Positions 24,834 through 36,383 of a DNA stretch of 64,000 bases are shown here, one piece after another. The DNA is from Camillea tinctor (lineage: Eukaryota > Ascomycota > Sordariomycetes > Xylariales > Xylariaceae). The notes under the pieces are model-generated. The model ran no database searches and was not told the DNA's origin. It worked only from the letters and a program-made list of their open reading frames with translations. The stretch is taken from NCBI GenBank assembly GCA_022578605.1, contig MU394082.1, positions 186,001-250,000 on the forward strand, written 5' to 3'. Each line of letters begins with the position of its first letter. The first letter of the stretch is position 1. Both the position numbers and the translations under genes were made by a program.

Positions 24834-25870
24834 GATGAGTGGTTAATGGTGAGAAAATAAGCTGGATGGTTGACGAGAGACGTAATTTGAGGGCTTAGGG
24901 TGTTGTGAGAAAATAAAGAAAATTGCGTAGACGGGGAAATAAATTTGAAAGAGCGTTTGAACCTTCGGTGAAAGGATACTTACTGTCTTTGAGGCGGGAT
25001 AGGGGTTGAGATGTCATTTGTTTTGTGAGCGAATCAAATCCGGCGTGTTACTCGGAACTTGGGGCAACCGGATCGTACCATACACGGAGATCGGGACCCG
25101 CGGCACAGTCTCGTTGCCAAAGAACTGTCTTGTAATATCCAGCTGGACTGCCAGGACTATCTAACCTGCTTCTATGTTTAACCCTGTAGACAATTAAAAA
25201 TCGTGTATTGGCAATTCGGAATACTTATTCGCTTGCCTTACCTAAGTTGTAGGACTCCTAAGACACGATCTAGTAGGTCACCTACGGTAGGGATCTAGCA
25301 AAAATGAACCCTTTTAACTACCTACTTATTCCGCTACTTAACAGGATGTAAGTCAATCACTACGTACAGAAACATATAAAAGTATCAAGGAAAATGCACA
25401 TAGGCTCAAAATGTAGGGAGATAACAACCGATGACCGTCTCAAATGTAAGGATAAGTTTTAAGAGTCATAAATCCTTTACGTCTTTAAATCTAGGATAGC
25501 ACGCATCTCTAAATTGTATCTTCGAAGTATTGTATTCTTATTGCAAAATAGTGATTCTGTTTTTCATTGAGTTTAAGTACCTATCACGTAGTTGTGGCAA
25601 CATGGAGCCTTTGCCGCCTCTGTTTTGATCGTGGGGTTCGTCGTTTTCATTTACTATCGGCTATTGGATCTCAACGAACGGAATATTATCTAGACACTCC
25701 AGCTGACTAAATCCGCATACAAGGTGGCGGTGAATGAGAGAACCATCTTGGATGGCCAAGACACTAAGGATCGATGCTTACTTCAACATACAGGATTTCG
25801 AGTCAACTCCACTCGTCTGACAGAAGCGCTGATACATAATTTTGGAAATATCAAGTTTGGCTATTCAGCT
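24834..25870. other. Intergenic, divergent promoters of ERG2 and the HET gene
   Basis: About 1 kb between the divergent starts of ERG2 (-) and the HET pseudogene (+). The region nearer HET is A+T-rich. No further feature was recognised. Confidence 0.4.
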
Positions 25871-26609
25871 ATGGGCAGACCCCCCAGGAGAGACTTGGAT
25901 CAGTGCTCGTTTTGCGAATCCAACCTCAAGGTCAACCTGCGGCTTTGTAATGAGTGCCAAATATGGAATATTGAGGAGCATGTCTTCACCTGCAAGAACC
26001 AAGCTGATGTGAATCTAGACGCACTCTCCTATGTGAAACCACCAGAGCCACTCCGTGGCAAAACTGTGCCTGGACTAGATAGGTTTGAAGACCTTAATTA
26101 CATCTCAGCAGAGGAATATGGTGCACGGCGGACATGCATGCTATGTCGCGAGATATATCATGGAACATTGATGAAGAAACTACAAATTGATGAAGGGGCT
26201 GAGGTCCGACTATCTCCTGTGAGGCCATTTGCAGCCGGTAAACTTCTGTTTGACCTCAAAAATAAAGGCGAACCACGAGGTCAGAGCCCTTACACGGTTG
26301 AATGTGTACTTCCAATCATCCTTGAGCAAAGATTTGGTAATACTTCTAATGAAGAAGGTTCGGCAGCTGCTGTTGCATATTCGACTTTTACTATTGAATT
26401 GATTCTATCATACGACCACGACGGCCAGAGCTTATTGGAGGTGACACCCTGGGATAGATCCTTCTTCAACACGAACTTTATCAAGAAGTGGCTATCATAC
26501 TGCCAGGAGGCACATGATTACGACTGTAATGAGACAGTTGCTCCCATGTCACTACCATCAGGCTTCAGGCTCATCGATACACTTAAACGTTGCGTGATTA
26601 TACCACCCA
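25871..26609 (+). pseudogene. HET-domain protein, 5' part (interrupted by a copia element)
   Basis: The first 246 codons of a heterokaryon-incompatibility (HET) protein, a family of fungal allorecognition/cell-death regulators. The start ATG opens MGRPPRRDLDQCSFC. Cysteine pairs (CSFC, CNEC, CMLC) lie in the N-terminal region, as in many long HET proteins. The segment ending FRLIDTLKRC is what normally stands immediately before the HET core. The open frame then runs into the left LTR at 26610 and stops at 26620. There is no nonsense codon in this half. The frame at 26609 matches that of the downstream part starting at 33672, so the two are one gene split by the insertion. Confidence 0.85.
26605..26609. 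repeat. Target-site duplication, left copy (ACCCA)
   Basis: Five bases directly before the TG of the left LTR. The partner is ACCTA at 33667-33671; the single difference is C to T. Confidence 0.8.
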
Positions 26610-26743
26610 TGTTAAAATAGGTGGTCTGTGCGTCCCACACTTATGCTATATATAAGACATCTAATAGGCCCTTAAAGCCTACAGTACATCTCTTTTTTTT
26701 ATATTTAATAATATACCTTATAGCAACTTACTTAAAATTAACA
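26610..26743 (+). repeat. Left LTR of the copia element
   Basis: A 134-bp direct repeat of 33533-33666, beginning TGTTAAAATA and ending TTAACA, thus with the TG...CA ends of LTRs. Compared base by base with the right copy it shows about 19 differences, all C/T or G/A, and no length change. Confidence 0.9.
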
Positions 26744-26754
26744 AGTTATAAGCC
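26744..26754 (+). other. Probable primer-binding site (half-tRNA, initiator Met)
   Basis: AGTTATAAGCC directly after the left LTR matches the complement of the initiator-Met tRNA anticodon arm (GGTTATGAGCC) if two G-to-A changes are allowed. Priming from an internal half of initiator-Met tRNA is known for copia elements. The match is inferred from memory of the tRNA sequence. Confidence 0.4.
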
Positions 26755-29699
26755 TAAAAAGCTTTAACCATCGTTATTTTTTAACTTATAATACTATTGT
26801 TTAAAACTTATTTATTAATTTAATTTTTTTACTTATAATAAATAAAAGTTTATTTTTTACTACGCAATAATAATAACGAAATATTATATAATAACTAAAT
26901 CTACTTAACTTAAAAAAAATTTACTTCCTTTTTAAAGTAGCATTTTTATATTATTTTTTTTATTTTCTTTACGTTTTATTTTTTTTTATTTGCGTTTATA
27001 AGCGTATATTACTAATTTAACGCAATTTAAGCGGCAAAATTACTAAATTGCAATAATAAAAACCATATTTAAAAATTTATAAAGCATATAGCATTATTAA
27101 AGCTATTAGCTATAATTAAAACTTAATTAAAAAAAGTTATTAATTTCTTTTTTTCTTTTTTTTAACCTTACTTTATATATTATTTTAAAAAAAAAAAATT
27201 ATAAAAAATAAAAAAAAATATACTAACAATAGCATTTATAAATACTAATAAATATAACCTTTATTTAAAGCTAGTTTTTTAACCTACATTTTTTAAATTT
27301 TTTAATAAAAACTATTTTTTACATTTTATAATTAAATTTTTACAACTTAACGCTAAAAAAGCTTTTATAAATAATTTTAATAATAATAATTTTATTTATT
27401 TATTATTTATTTTTTTTTTATTACTATTATTATTATATTTAAGTTAAATATTACTTATATTTTTTATACTTAATAACCTTAATATATTTAGTTTTAAAAT
27501 TACTTTTATTATATTTATTTTATTATTTTTATTATTTTTTTTTTATTATTACTGCTTTTTACATTACAGCTTAACAAAATTACTTAAAACTTTTACAAGT
27601 TAAAAACGCTATACTTTATAGCAAATAACATAACTTTTTAGCAAAATACTACTAAATAGCTTTTTATAACTATTATAAAATTAAGCAAAAAACAAATTAA
27701 AAAACTTAAAAATTTTTTTATTTTTATTAACGATAATTTTAATAATTTTACTTTAAAATTTACTATTAAAATTAAACTGTAAAAAGCCTATAATAATAAG
27801 TAAAAAAAAAAACACCGTTGCTAATATTAAACTAAACTAAATTTAAAAACTTAAATTATTAAGTAAATAAATTAAGTTTAACTAAAAGCTAATTAATTAC
27901 TTATTAATAATAAAATATAAAAAAATATTTTTAAAAAAATTAATAATAATAAAACTAATTTAAAAAAATAAAAAGTTTAAAAAAGCATTTTTTATTAAAG
28001 TAAATATTTAAAAAAACTAGCAAAATAAAGCTTATATTACTATATATAATTGCTTAAATAACAACTTTAAAAATATAATTGCACTTATTATAATAAAACT
28101 TTATAACATTATAGCATTAATATAAGTTAAGCTTAAAAAAACTTATAAATTTAAAAGCAATACTATATTTTAAAAACTTATTTATTAATAAAAGTTTTTT
28201 ATTTTAAAAGCTTATAAAAAAAAAGTTATAAAATTAATGTTTAAAGTTAAAACTATTAAAAATAAGTTAAGCAATTTAAATAAAACTTATTAAATTATTA
28301 AACTTATAATAATTAATAAGTTTTTTAACTTATTAAAATTATTTTATAATACTTTTTTTATTGTTTTTTATATTACTTATAATATTTTTTTTATTAAAAA
28401 TAACATTAAAAAAATTATTGTAAAAATAATAACTTTTAATAAAACTATTTTAATAGCTTAACGTAAAAAACAGTTATAAAAGCTTAAAAAAACAAGTGTT
28501 AACTTTTTAATTATATGCTGTAATTATATTTATTGTAATAAAAAGCATAAAAATGTTTTTTATTAAAAAAAGTATTTTAAAAAAATGCTAAAAAATATTA
28601 AAAAAAAGCGTAAAAAACAAAAAAATAAAAAAGCTAAATAAAAAGTTAAAAAAAAAAATAATAACGTTAAAAATAGCTTAAAATTTTTTAGCTTATTTTT
28701 TATTATAATTATTAATATTAATTTAAACTTAATTAAAAATATAAATAATTTTTTACTTAGTTTTACTTTTTTTAACTTATTTAACATTAATAACTTTAAC
28801 GTATATTTTGTTTTTAGCATATTTTTTAATATTTTTGTTAAAGGTTTTAGTAATAATAAAGTAATATTTGCTTTAAAAATATTTTTTAATAATAATAAAA
28901 CTTTTTTATATATACTTATTATAAGTATTATTAACGTTAAAATTATTAGCTTTATTAACTAATTGCTAAAAAAGTGCAAAGTATTTAACTTTTTAATGCA
29001 TATTTTTAAAAAATTTAAAACTATTACTTACTTTTTATAATTAAGCTTAATAGTAATGTTTAAAAATAAACTATAAATATTAGCTATAAAATTAAAGTAA
29101 GTATTTATATTAAATTTAAATTGCAATTAAAATACTTTTTGTAATAAAAGCAGCTTTATAAATATATAAAAATATATTAAAAAAGGTATAATAAGTATAA
29201 ATAAACATAAAATTATGTTAAAATTTATAAAAATTTATAAGCTAAAAATAAAAATAAAAAAAAAGTTAAACGTTTTAATGCTATATAACTTTATTTACTT
29301 TTTTAAAGCTGCAATAAACTTTATATTAATTTAATAATTTATTAAAAAAAGTGTTAAATTTTTTTTTTATTAAAATAAAGCTTTAAAAGCTAAAAAAATA
29401 AATTGTTTTATAATAGTTACATTTTTTAACGGTTTATATATAATTAATTAATTTAAAAGCTTTATTATTATTATTAACTTTAATATAGTTTTTTATTTTT
29501 ATTTTATTACTAATTTTAATATAAAAGTTTAGTATAAATAATTTGCTTATTTTAAAAATTAAAAACTTTATTATTTAATAAATGCTTTAATAAACATAAC
29601 GCTACTTTAATAATATTGTTTATATAAAACTTATATTAAAGCTTAAATAAAAAAAGTACTATATAAAAAAAAGCTTTATAAAAGAACTTATAAACTTAA

Positions 29700-30190
29700 A
29701 TTATTATATATTAATTTTATAAGCATGTTTTAAAGCATATAAAAAGTAATTAGCTATAAAAAATTTACTTTATAAGCCGTTATAGTAAATAATTTTTTAT
29801 AAATAATTTAAGTTATTTTTTTAAAAATAATAAAAAACTTTTTTAAAGCATTTAAAAACTTTTTAAAAAAGCATAAAAAACTTAAATAGCGCTATTATTT
29901 AATTATTTTTAATTAAAGCTTTACTTTTATTAAAAAAGTGTTTAAAGATTTATATTTAAATAAAAAAATAGCAGTTTATTTATTAGCTATAAATTAGCAT
30001 TAATAAAACGAAGTATTTAAAAAAAGCATTAATATATTAAAAAAAAAAGTACGGGCTATTATACTTATAATTATAGCAAAAAAAATTTTATTTAAATATT
30101 GGCTTATATTTATATAAACTGCTATTTATTTAAAAAACCGATTTTTTAGCTTAAAACTTAAAAATAAAATACTTTATAAAGTTTAGTTTA
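29700..30190 (+). pseudogene. Copia integrase remnant
   Basis: Translation with stops ignored gives the copia integrase segment corresponding to the ERxxRtl...kaRaml and tAvYLkNR blocks. The clearest match is AIYLKNR just before 30150. It is heavily mutated and not functional. Confidence 0.55.
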
Positions 30191-30899
30191 ATATTAAATT
30201 AAATTTATTTTATTTATAAATAATAAAAGTAAAAAAATAATATAAGCTTAAAAATAAACTATTTATATTATAATTTATAGTAAAATTATGCTAAATACTT
30301 AAATATTAAAAAAATAATATATATAACTACATTATTTTTTTAAAATTTAATAAAGTAATTTACGTTAATAATGTTTTTTTTAAAAAAAAATATTTTTATA
30401 TATTTACAAAAAAGGTATTTAAGCTATTTATAAAAGCATTTTGTAGTAAAAAAAAAACTGCTATATAAATAATTAATAAACAAGTAAAATTTAAATTGCT
30501 ATTTTTATAAACAAAAAGAAATTTAAAACTTAAGCTATTTAAATAGTTTATTAAAAACTATATTAATATTATTAAAAAAACTTTTAATAAAACAATTACT
30601 TTATTATAATTAAATATTAAATTTTTTAATAGTAAAAAAATTATGCTTATTGCTATAAACTTTATTTTTAAAAATAAGTTTAAAATGCGTAATTTAATTA
30701 TTATTATAGCATTAAAACTTTATTAAAGCTATTTATATTTACGCTTAAAACTTATTAAAAAGTAAAGTAAATATAAATTATTAGCTTTATATAATAAAAA
30801 AAAATATATATTAAATAACTTTAATTTATTTTAAGTTATAGTATATTTAATAAATATAATATATATGTTTTTAAATATTAAATTAATAAAACTTAAATT

Positions 30900-32370
30900 A
30901 TTAAAATAAGTTAAAAACAATGTTTATTAATATAATTAGCATAAAGCTATAAGTAATAAATATAAATTATTAATTAATAATTATATTTAAACGTTAATAT
31001 AACTATTAAAAAAACGTAAAGCTTTTAATAGTAAATAAGTATATAAGCTAAAAAAAAGTATTAACGATAAAATTATGCGCTATAAAACTTATTAAATTGT
31101 TAAAAGTTTTAAATAAGTAAAAAAAATAAACTATAATAAAACGTTTATATTTATAATAAAACTTATAAATTATAAAGCTATTTTTGCTATAATTATAGCT
31201 TTAAATTTTAAATTAAAATAAATAAACGTTAAAATTACTTTTTTTTATAGTGTTATTATAAAAAAAATATATATATAATAACTACTTAAATTTAATAATA
31301 ATATTAATAAAGTTTATAAATTATATAAAGCACTATATAAGCTTAAATAAGCATTTAAAATTTAGTACGAAACGTTAGTATTATTTATAAAAAAACAAGA
31401 ATTTGTTTTTTTAAACGTAAACGTTAACGTATTTGCAAAAAAACATACTTATATTGCTATATATGTAAATAATTTATTTATTATTAGTTTTTTTAAAAAA
31501 AAAGTAAATAGTATTAAGTTTACTTTAAATAAAAAGTTTAAAATGTTAAATTTAAAACTTTATTTATTTTATTTAAAAATGTTAATTAAAAAAAATAAAA
31601 AAAATAAAGCTATTTATTTTAATTAATAAGCTTATTTAAAAAAAGTACTTAAAAAGTTTAATATATAAAATATAGCTTTTAAAGTAATATTTATAAAAAT
31701 TAGCTTTATAAAACTTTTTTTATAAAATTACGTTTTTAGCTTAAAAAATAAAAGTTAGTATATAAAAGTTATAAAGTTATTAATATATATTATATTAAGC
31801 ATTAAACTTAATATAGCATATATTGTTTTTTTTTGCAGTAAATATTTAATTAAGCTTAATAAAACTTATATTAAAACAATTAAAAAAATTTTTAAGTATT
31901 TTAAAAAAACTATTAACTTAAAATTAATATATTATAAAAAGTTATAAAACTTAATAAGTTATATTAACGTAAATTAAGCTAAAAATTACAAAACTTAATA
32001 TTTTACTTTAAATTATATTTTTAACGTTAATAGCAATGTTATTAATTAAAGTTTAAAATAATAAATTATTATATTTTTATTATTATATAAAGTTAAATAT
32101 ATTAATAAAATATAAATTATAAAAAAAGCTATTTAATTAAAAAAACTATTAAATAAATTAAATATAAAAAAAAGTTTAAAAATAATTATTATTTATAATA
32201 ATAATTAAAAAGTAATAATTTTAACTAAAAACCTTTAATTTTACGCTTATATAAAGCATATAATAGTTTAATACTATTTTATGCGTAAAAAACAAGCTTT
32301 AAAAAAAATAAACGTTAAATACGTTTTTATTTATAAATAAATAATTAATAAATTTATTAAAATACTTTTT
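30900..32370 (+). pseudogene. Copia reverse transcriptase and RNase H remnant
   Basis: The RT active site is recognisable as Y-V-N-N at 31462-31473; Asp to Asn follows from G-to-A changes. It is followed by the FKM-x-LG-x-L-x-YFLG block. The RNase H block at about 31951-32110 still shows the spacing of the GYxDADWAGD, GYVF, ISWxSKRQ and STEAEY motifs, with Trp and Gln codons turned into stops. The DNxxA and TKHI blocks follow up to about 32370. It is non-functional. Confidence 0.7.
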
Positions 32371-33532
32371 AAAAATAAGTTTATTATATTTAAAAATGTT
32401 TTAAGCTTAAAATAAGTAAAAATTTATTACTTTAACGTTAATTTAAAATTTTTAATATTTTACTTTTTTATAAAGCTATATTATGTAACTTATAAAAAGA
32501 TATTTTATTAACGCATTAATAAAAAAGTAAACTATTAATTATTACTTTATAACTACTTAATTATTTTTTAAAATAGTAAGTATTTATAATATATAATTAT
32601 TTTAATATTTATAAAAATATTTTAAAGCTAATTTAAAAAAACTTTAATTATTAGCATATTTTATTTTAAAATAGTATTAAATATTATATATTTTATTGCT
32701 TTAAAAAAACCTTTAAATAATTTTATTTTATTAAAAAAATAATTAGTTAATTACTTTAGTTAATATAGTAACTTATAAAGCAATTTTTTTTATATATATT
32801 TTTAAGCAATATTATTTAATAGTAGCAAAAAAAAAAAAAAACTAAATAGTTTATAAAATAAATAACGCTATAATGCAAAATATTTTTAATACGTTTTATA
32901 ATATAAAAAAACATAAAAAGCAAACTTAAATTAAACTATTTAATATGCTTATAAAACAACTAATAAAAAACTTTTAAAAAAATACTATTTAACATTATTA
33001 CATTATAGTAATAATTATAAACTTAAAAAAAAGCAAGATTATAATATTTTAAAATTGCAATTTAAAGCTAATTTTTAGCGAAATTAAAATAAAAAACGCT
33101 TTATTTAATAAATAACGAACTTTTATTAAATACGTATAATAAAAAATAAAAAAATTAAAAGTTTAATATAACGTTAATGCTAAATTTAATAAGTAAAATA
33201 AATGTTTTATATACTTTATAAAAAAGGTTAAAAACTAAGCTATTATAAAAAATAAAGCGTTTATTAAAAATAACAACTTTTATGTAAAGAACTATATACA
33301 GTTTACTTAGCTATAAAAGGTTTTATAAAATACTTTTTTTTTTATATTTTTTTCACAATAGTTTTTTAAGTTTTAATAAGTTTATAAAGTATTAAAAATT
33401 AAAATATAAGTTAACGTATAAAAAAAAAAAAAAAAAATAAATAAACTTTTTAAAAGCATATTATAGCACTTTATAAGCTATAAAGCTTTATTATGTATTT
33501 TACTGTTAATAACGGTGTAATTTAAGTAAAAG

Positions 33533-33666
33533 TGTTAAAATAAGTAATTTGTGCGTTTTATACTTATGCTATATATAAAACATTTAATAGGCTCTTAAGG
33601 CCTACGGTATATCTTTTTTCTTTATACTTAATAATATACCTTATAGCAACCTACTTAAAATCAACA
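33533..33666 (+). repeat. Right LTR of the copia element
   Basis: 134 bp, TGTTAAAATA...TCAACA, same length as the left LTR. It holds more T/A at most, though not all, of the variable positions, so RIP acted on both copies. Confidence 0.9.
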
Positions 33667-33671
33667 ACCTA
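33667..33671. repeat. Target-site duplication, right copy (ACCTA)
   Basis: Five bases directly after the CA end of the right LTR; the partner is ACCCA at 26605-26609. Confidence 0.8.
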
Positions 33672-35287
33672 ACGAGAAACACTACAATTTTGTTACATTA
33701 AGTTATGTCTGGTCTTTAGCATCCGGTAGTAATGATATACAACTCCAGTTGGGGACGCTCGATTTATTAAGTCGCCCAGGATCACTAAGCGCACAAGAAA
33801 TACCAGCCCTGATTGATGATGCTATTATACTATGCGCAAGCTTAGGGTAGAGGTATCTCTGGGTTGATATGCTCTGCATTATTCAGGACGATGCGATTTC
33901 AAAGCATGACCAGATCCATGCTATGGATGCTATTTATCATCTAGCAGTGTTTACAATTGTAGCACTTACCGACGGCATAGACGCCGTTGGGCTATCGGAG
34001 TCACCAAATCGACCTAGATCCTTGTCACGAGCTTACAATGATTGACAGTTTGGACGTGAGGGCAAAGGATGCTGTGCCTTCCCGAACATGAGTCTCGTTG
34101 ATAATTCAGGGTGGAATACACGTGGGTGGACTTTCCAAGAGCGTTTGTTGTCCGGCAGACATTTATTTGTATCAGCGCAGCAAATTCTCGTATGCCGTAG
34201 AAAATATTCCCTCAACTGCAATTCTTCACTAACTCCCGAGGAGTTATCCCTGGGGTTCGACTAAGGAAACCGTCAAGACCTCGAACGTGGTGTGCGTCAA
34301 ATACGATATTATCGTAAATATAGGACGACCGTTGTTCAGTATAGCAAGAAGAAACTATCATTTGGGACTAATATCCTGAATGCCTTCATGGGAATCACCC
34401 AAATTGTTGGGCAGATATTGGAAACGGACTTCCTCTTTGGGTTGCCAGAAAGATTCTTCCTCGAGTCTCTTTTGTGGGGTCCCTCTGGTCGGTCGGAGAG
34501 AAGGGATGGCATTCCTGATATACCGTCCTGGAGCTGGGCGGCCTGGGATGGTGCTGTAGATTATCAACCCAATCAGACCTTCGATCCCACTGGACATCAA
34601 GTAGGTAGCCTCATTGCCTTCTATTTCGTTGACAAGCGAGGCCAGCTCAAGAGATTGAGATCTAACTACCATTGGTTCTTTGAATCCTTTGATGGGCCGC
34701 TATCGGAAAGACCTGCTGGAAGGAGTTTTCCCATGCGGAATTGGAAAGAAGCAATCCGTGCATCATCACACTGGCCCGGGGGATTGGAAGTGTGGGAGCA
34801 GTGTCCGCACAATCCATCGGTAACCTTGCAGCGAATTGAAATCTCGGCGGATGCAGAGGAAATAGCAAGACATTTGCCCGGTCACTTGGTCTTCAACACT
34901 ACAAAAGCAGTTTTAGAGCTTAAGGAACCCCCTGATGGTGGGACTCACATAGTTCCCCTGAAAAACAAAGCTGCTAGCCAGGAGTTTCTCTTGATTTCTG
35001 ATGAACACAATAATATAATTGGCATAACGATGTGGATGGATAAAGAGTGGCGGAAAGAGAACATTGTCTTAGATAATAAGCACGAGTTTATCGTCATCGG
35101 AGCGGGAGTCCAGAAATACGCGAAGTACGACGTCTGGCCCTATGGTTCTACAGGTTGCCCATGGAGCCTTTATGTGATGCTAGTCAAAAGACAGGATCAT
35201 GTGTACCAACAAATTGCCATTGGAGCTGTTCAGGTAAATTCATGGCTCTCTGTTAATCCACAGTGGGAGACCATCATTTTAGGCTGA
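33672..35287 (+). pseudogene. HET-domain protein, 3' part with three nonsense codons
   Basis: Continuation of the gene at 25871. It holds the HET core motifs: TLSYVWS at the start, RYLWVDMLCIIQDD, a DGIDAVGL segment and GWTFQERLLS. The C-terminal IPSWSWAAWDG motif (after 34510) is also typical of long HET proteins. In the frame that continues from 26609 there are three stops: TAG 33848-33850, TGA 34043-34045 and TAA 34262-34264. The frame is otherwise open to the stop at 35287. The TAG stands where LGW/LGY-R-YLWVD has an aromatic residue and fits TGG to TAG. With the element removed the gene would span about 785 codons. Confidence 0.85.
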
Positions 35288-36383
35288 AACATAGAGGTGA
35301 ATGAATCACAATTGCACTGGTACATAGGTATTCCACTAAAGAGAAGATACTCTTTGAGTCTGCCTCTCAATAAAGATAGAGGATACCTAGATATCCTATG
35401 CGACTCTGGTTTCATATTGATACACTAAAACTGAACTCTTCTATATGCTTACATATTATTATGAGAGAATTCGATTATATTTTTCTGGGATTACCGGCTT
35501 CGCCGCAGACCTGGGTGCCTATTTATCCAATAGACTGTTTCCCTTGTGTCGGTATGCCTACTTAATCAGACACCTTTAGGAGTGGTGCTTTCGTCAATCA
35601 AGAACATGAACCCCTCTCATCTGTTATGGTTCTCGTAAGCCCTGTGTAGAAATTTAATACTGGAGATATGGTGCAGTGTATCTATTAAGCAAAAGTGAAC
35701 GCTAATAGCTTGGGGACTATTAGCTCATATATGGCCCATGGCAGAATCAGACCATCAGTATGAGGCTATATGCACCCAGAAGAGACTGAGAATATTATGA
35801 TATAAAAACCAGGTGTTTTTTTAATCAAAGTGTAGTGGACACCAAATCATATATATAGGTAGGGGGATGGTTACATCAATTTGCGATCCCTGGGTAACGG
35901 GTCTTACAAGACTTGGGTCCGTTATAACGCAACGTCAGTAACTTACTAACGAGGTACATCAGGAATGTTCTATAGCACTAGGAGATATAAGTAATGCCTA
36001 GGTTGATTTCAACCTAGCGTGTGCTGTGGCGCTCCCGGCTGCCTGGTTGAAGGGTCTTGTGTAACTTGCCTATTTAGTACATATCAATGGGGTCATGCAT
36101 GTAGGGAACAGGCATACCTAGTTATCACTATCACAAGTGTGACACAAGGTCAACCGTAACTCAATATAGGTAAAGTTACATTTACTTTGGTATGGGACGT
36201 CAACCAAGGATAGTACTACGTAGCCAGTCTGGTTTTCTATACCATTTGTATGTCTCCGACAGACCGCACTAATCACAAATTGAGAATTGTATCTATAGTT
36301 GGAATGAGTTTTTAACCTTGTATTGACACCCGCACCTTGTAACTTCTTCCTACCCAACTGACTTATAAACACCAACGCCCATT
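35288..36383. other. Intergenic region
   Basis: About 1.1 kb between the ends of the HET pseudogene (+) and the PKS (-). Nothing recognised. Confidence 0.45.

Larger units (their letters stand above)
26610..33666 (+). mobile_element. Ty1/copia LTR retrotransposon, RIP-degraded
   Basis: A 7,057-bp element with 134-bp LTRs and a 5-bp target duplication. The interior is almost pure A+T with stops in every frame, but copia pol can still be followed on the plus strand if G-to-A and C-to-T changes are allowed. The integrase C-terminal region (tAIYLKNR-like) lies near 30050-30150. The reverse-transcriptase YVDD box is seen as YVNN at 31462-31473, and FKMKDLG-like sequence is near 31530-31580. RNase H runs from about 31951 to 32370. 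The order IN, RT, RH is diagnostic for copia and excludes gypsy. No open reading frame survives. It belongs to the Pseudoviridae-type retroelements and is inactive. Confidence 0.88.

Noticed and set aside
28500..28560. Possible gag zinc knuckle (CCHC) in the copia element
   Set aside because: Cys and His codons are near each other, but the spacing is one residue off even when RIP changes are allowed.
28563..28820. An 85-codon minus-strand ORF inside the A+T-rich block
   Set aside because: Composition is only Lys, Leu, Ile and Phe from A/T codons. It lies within the RIP-degraded retrotransposon, whose sense strand is plus.
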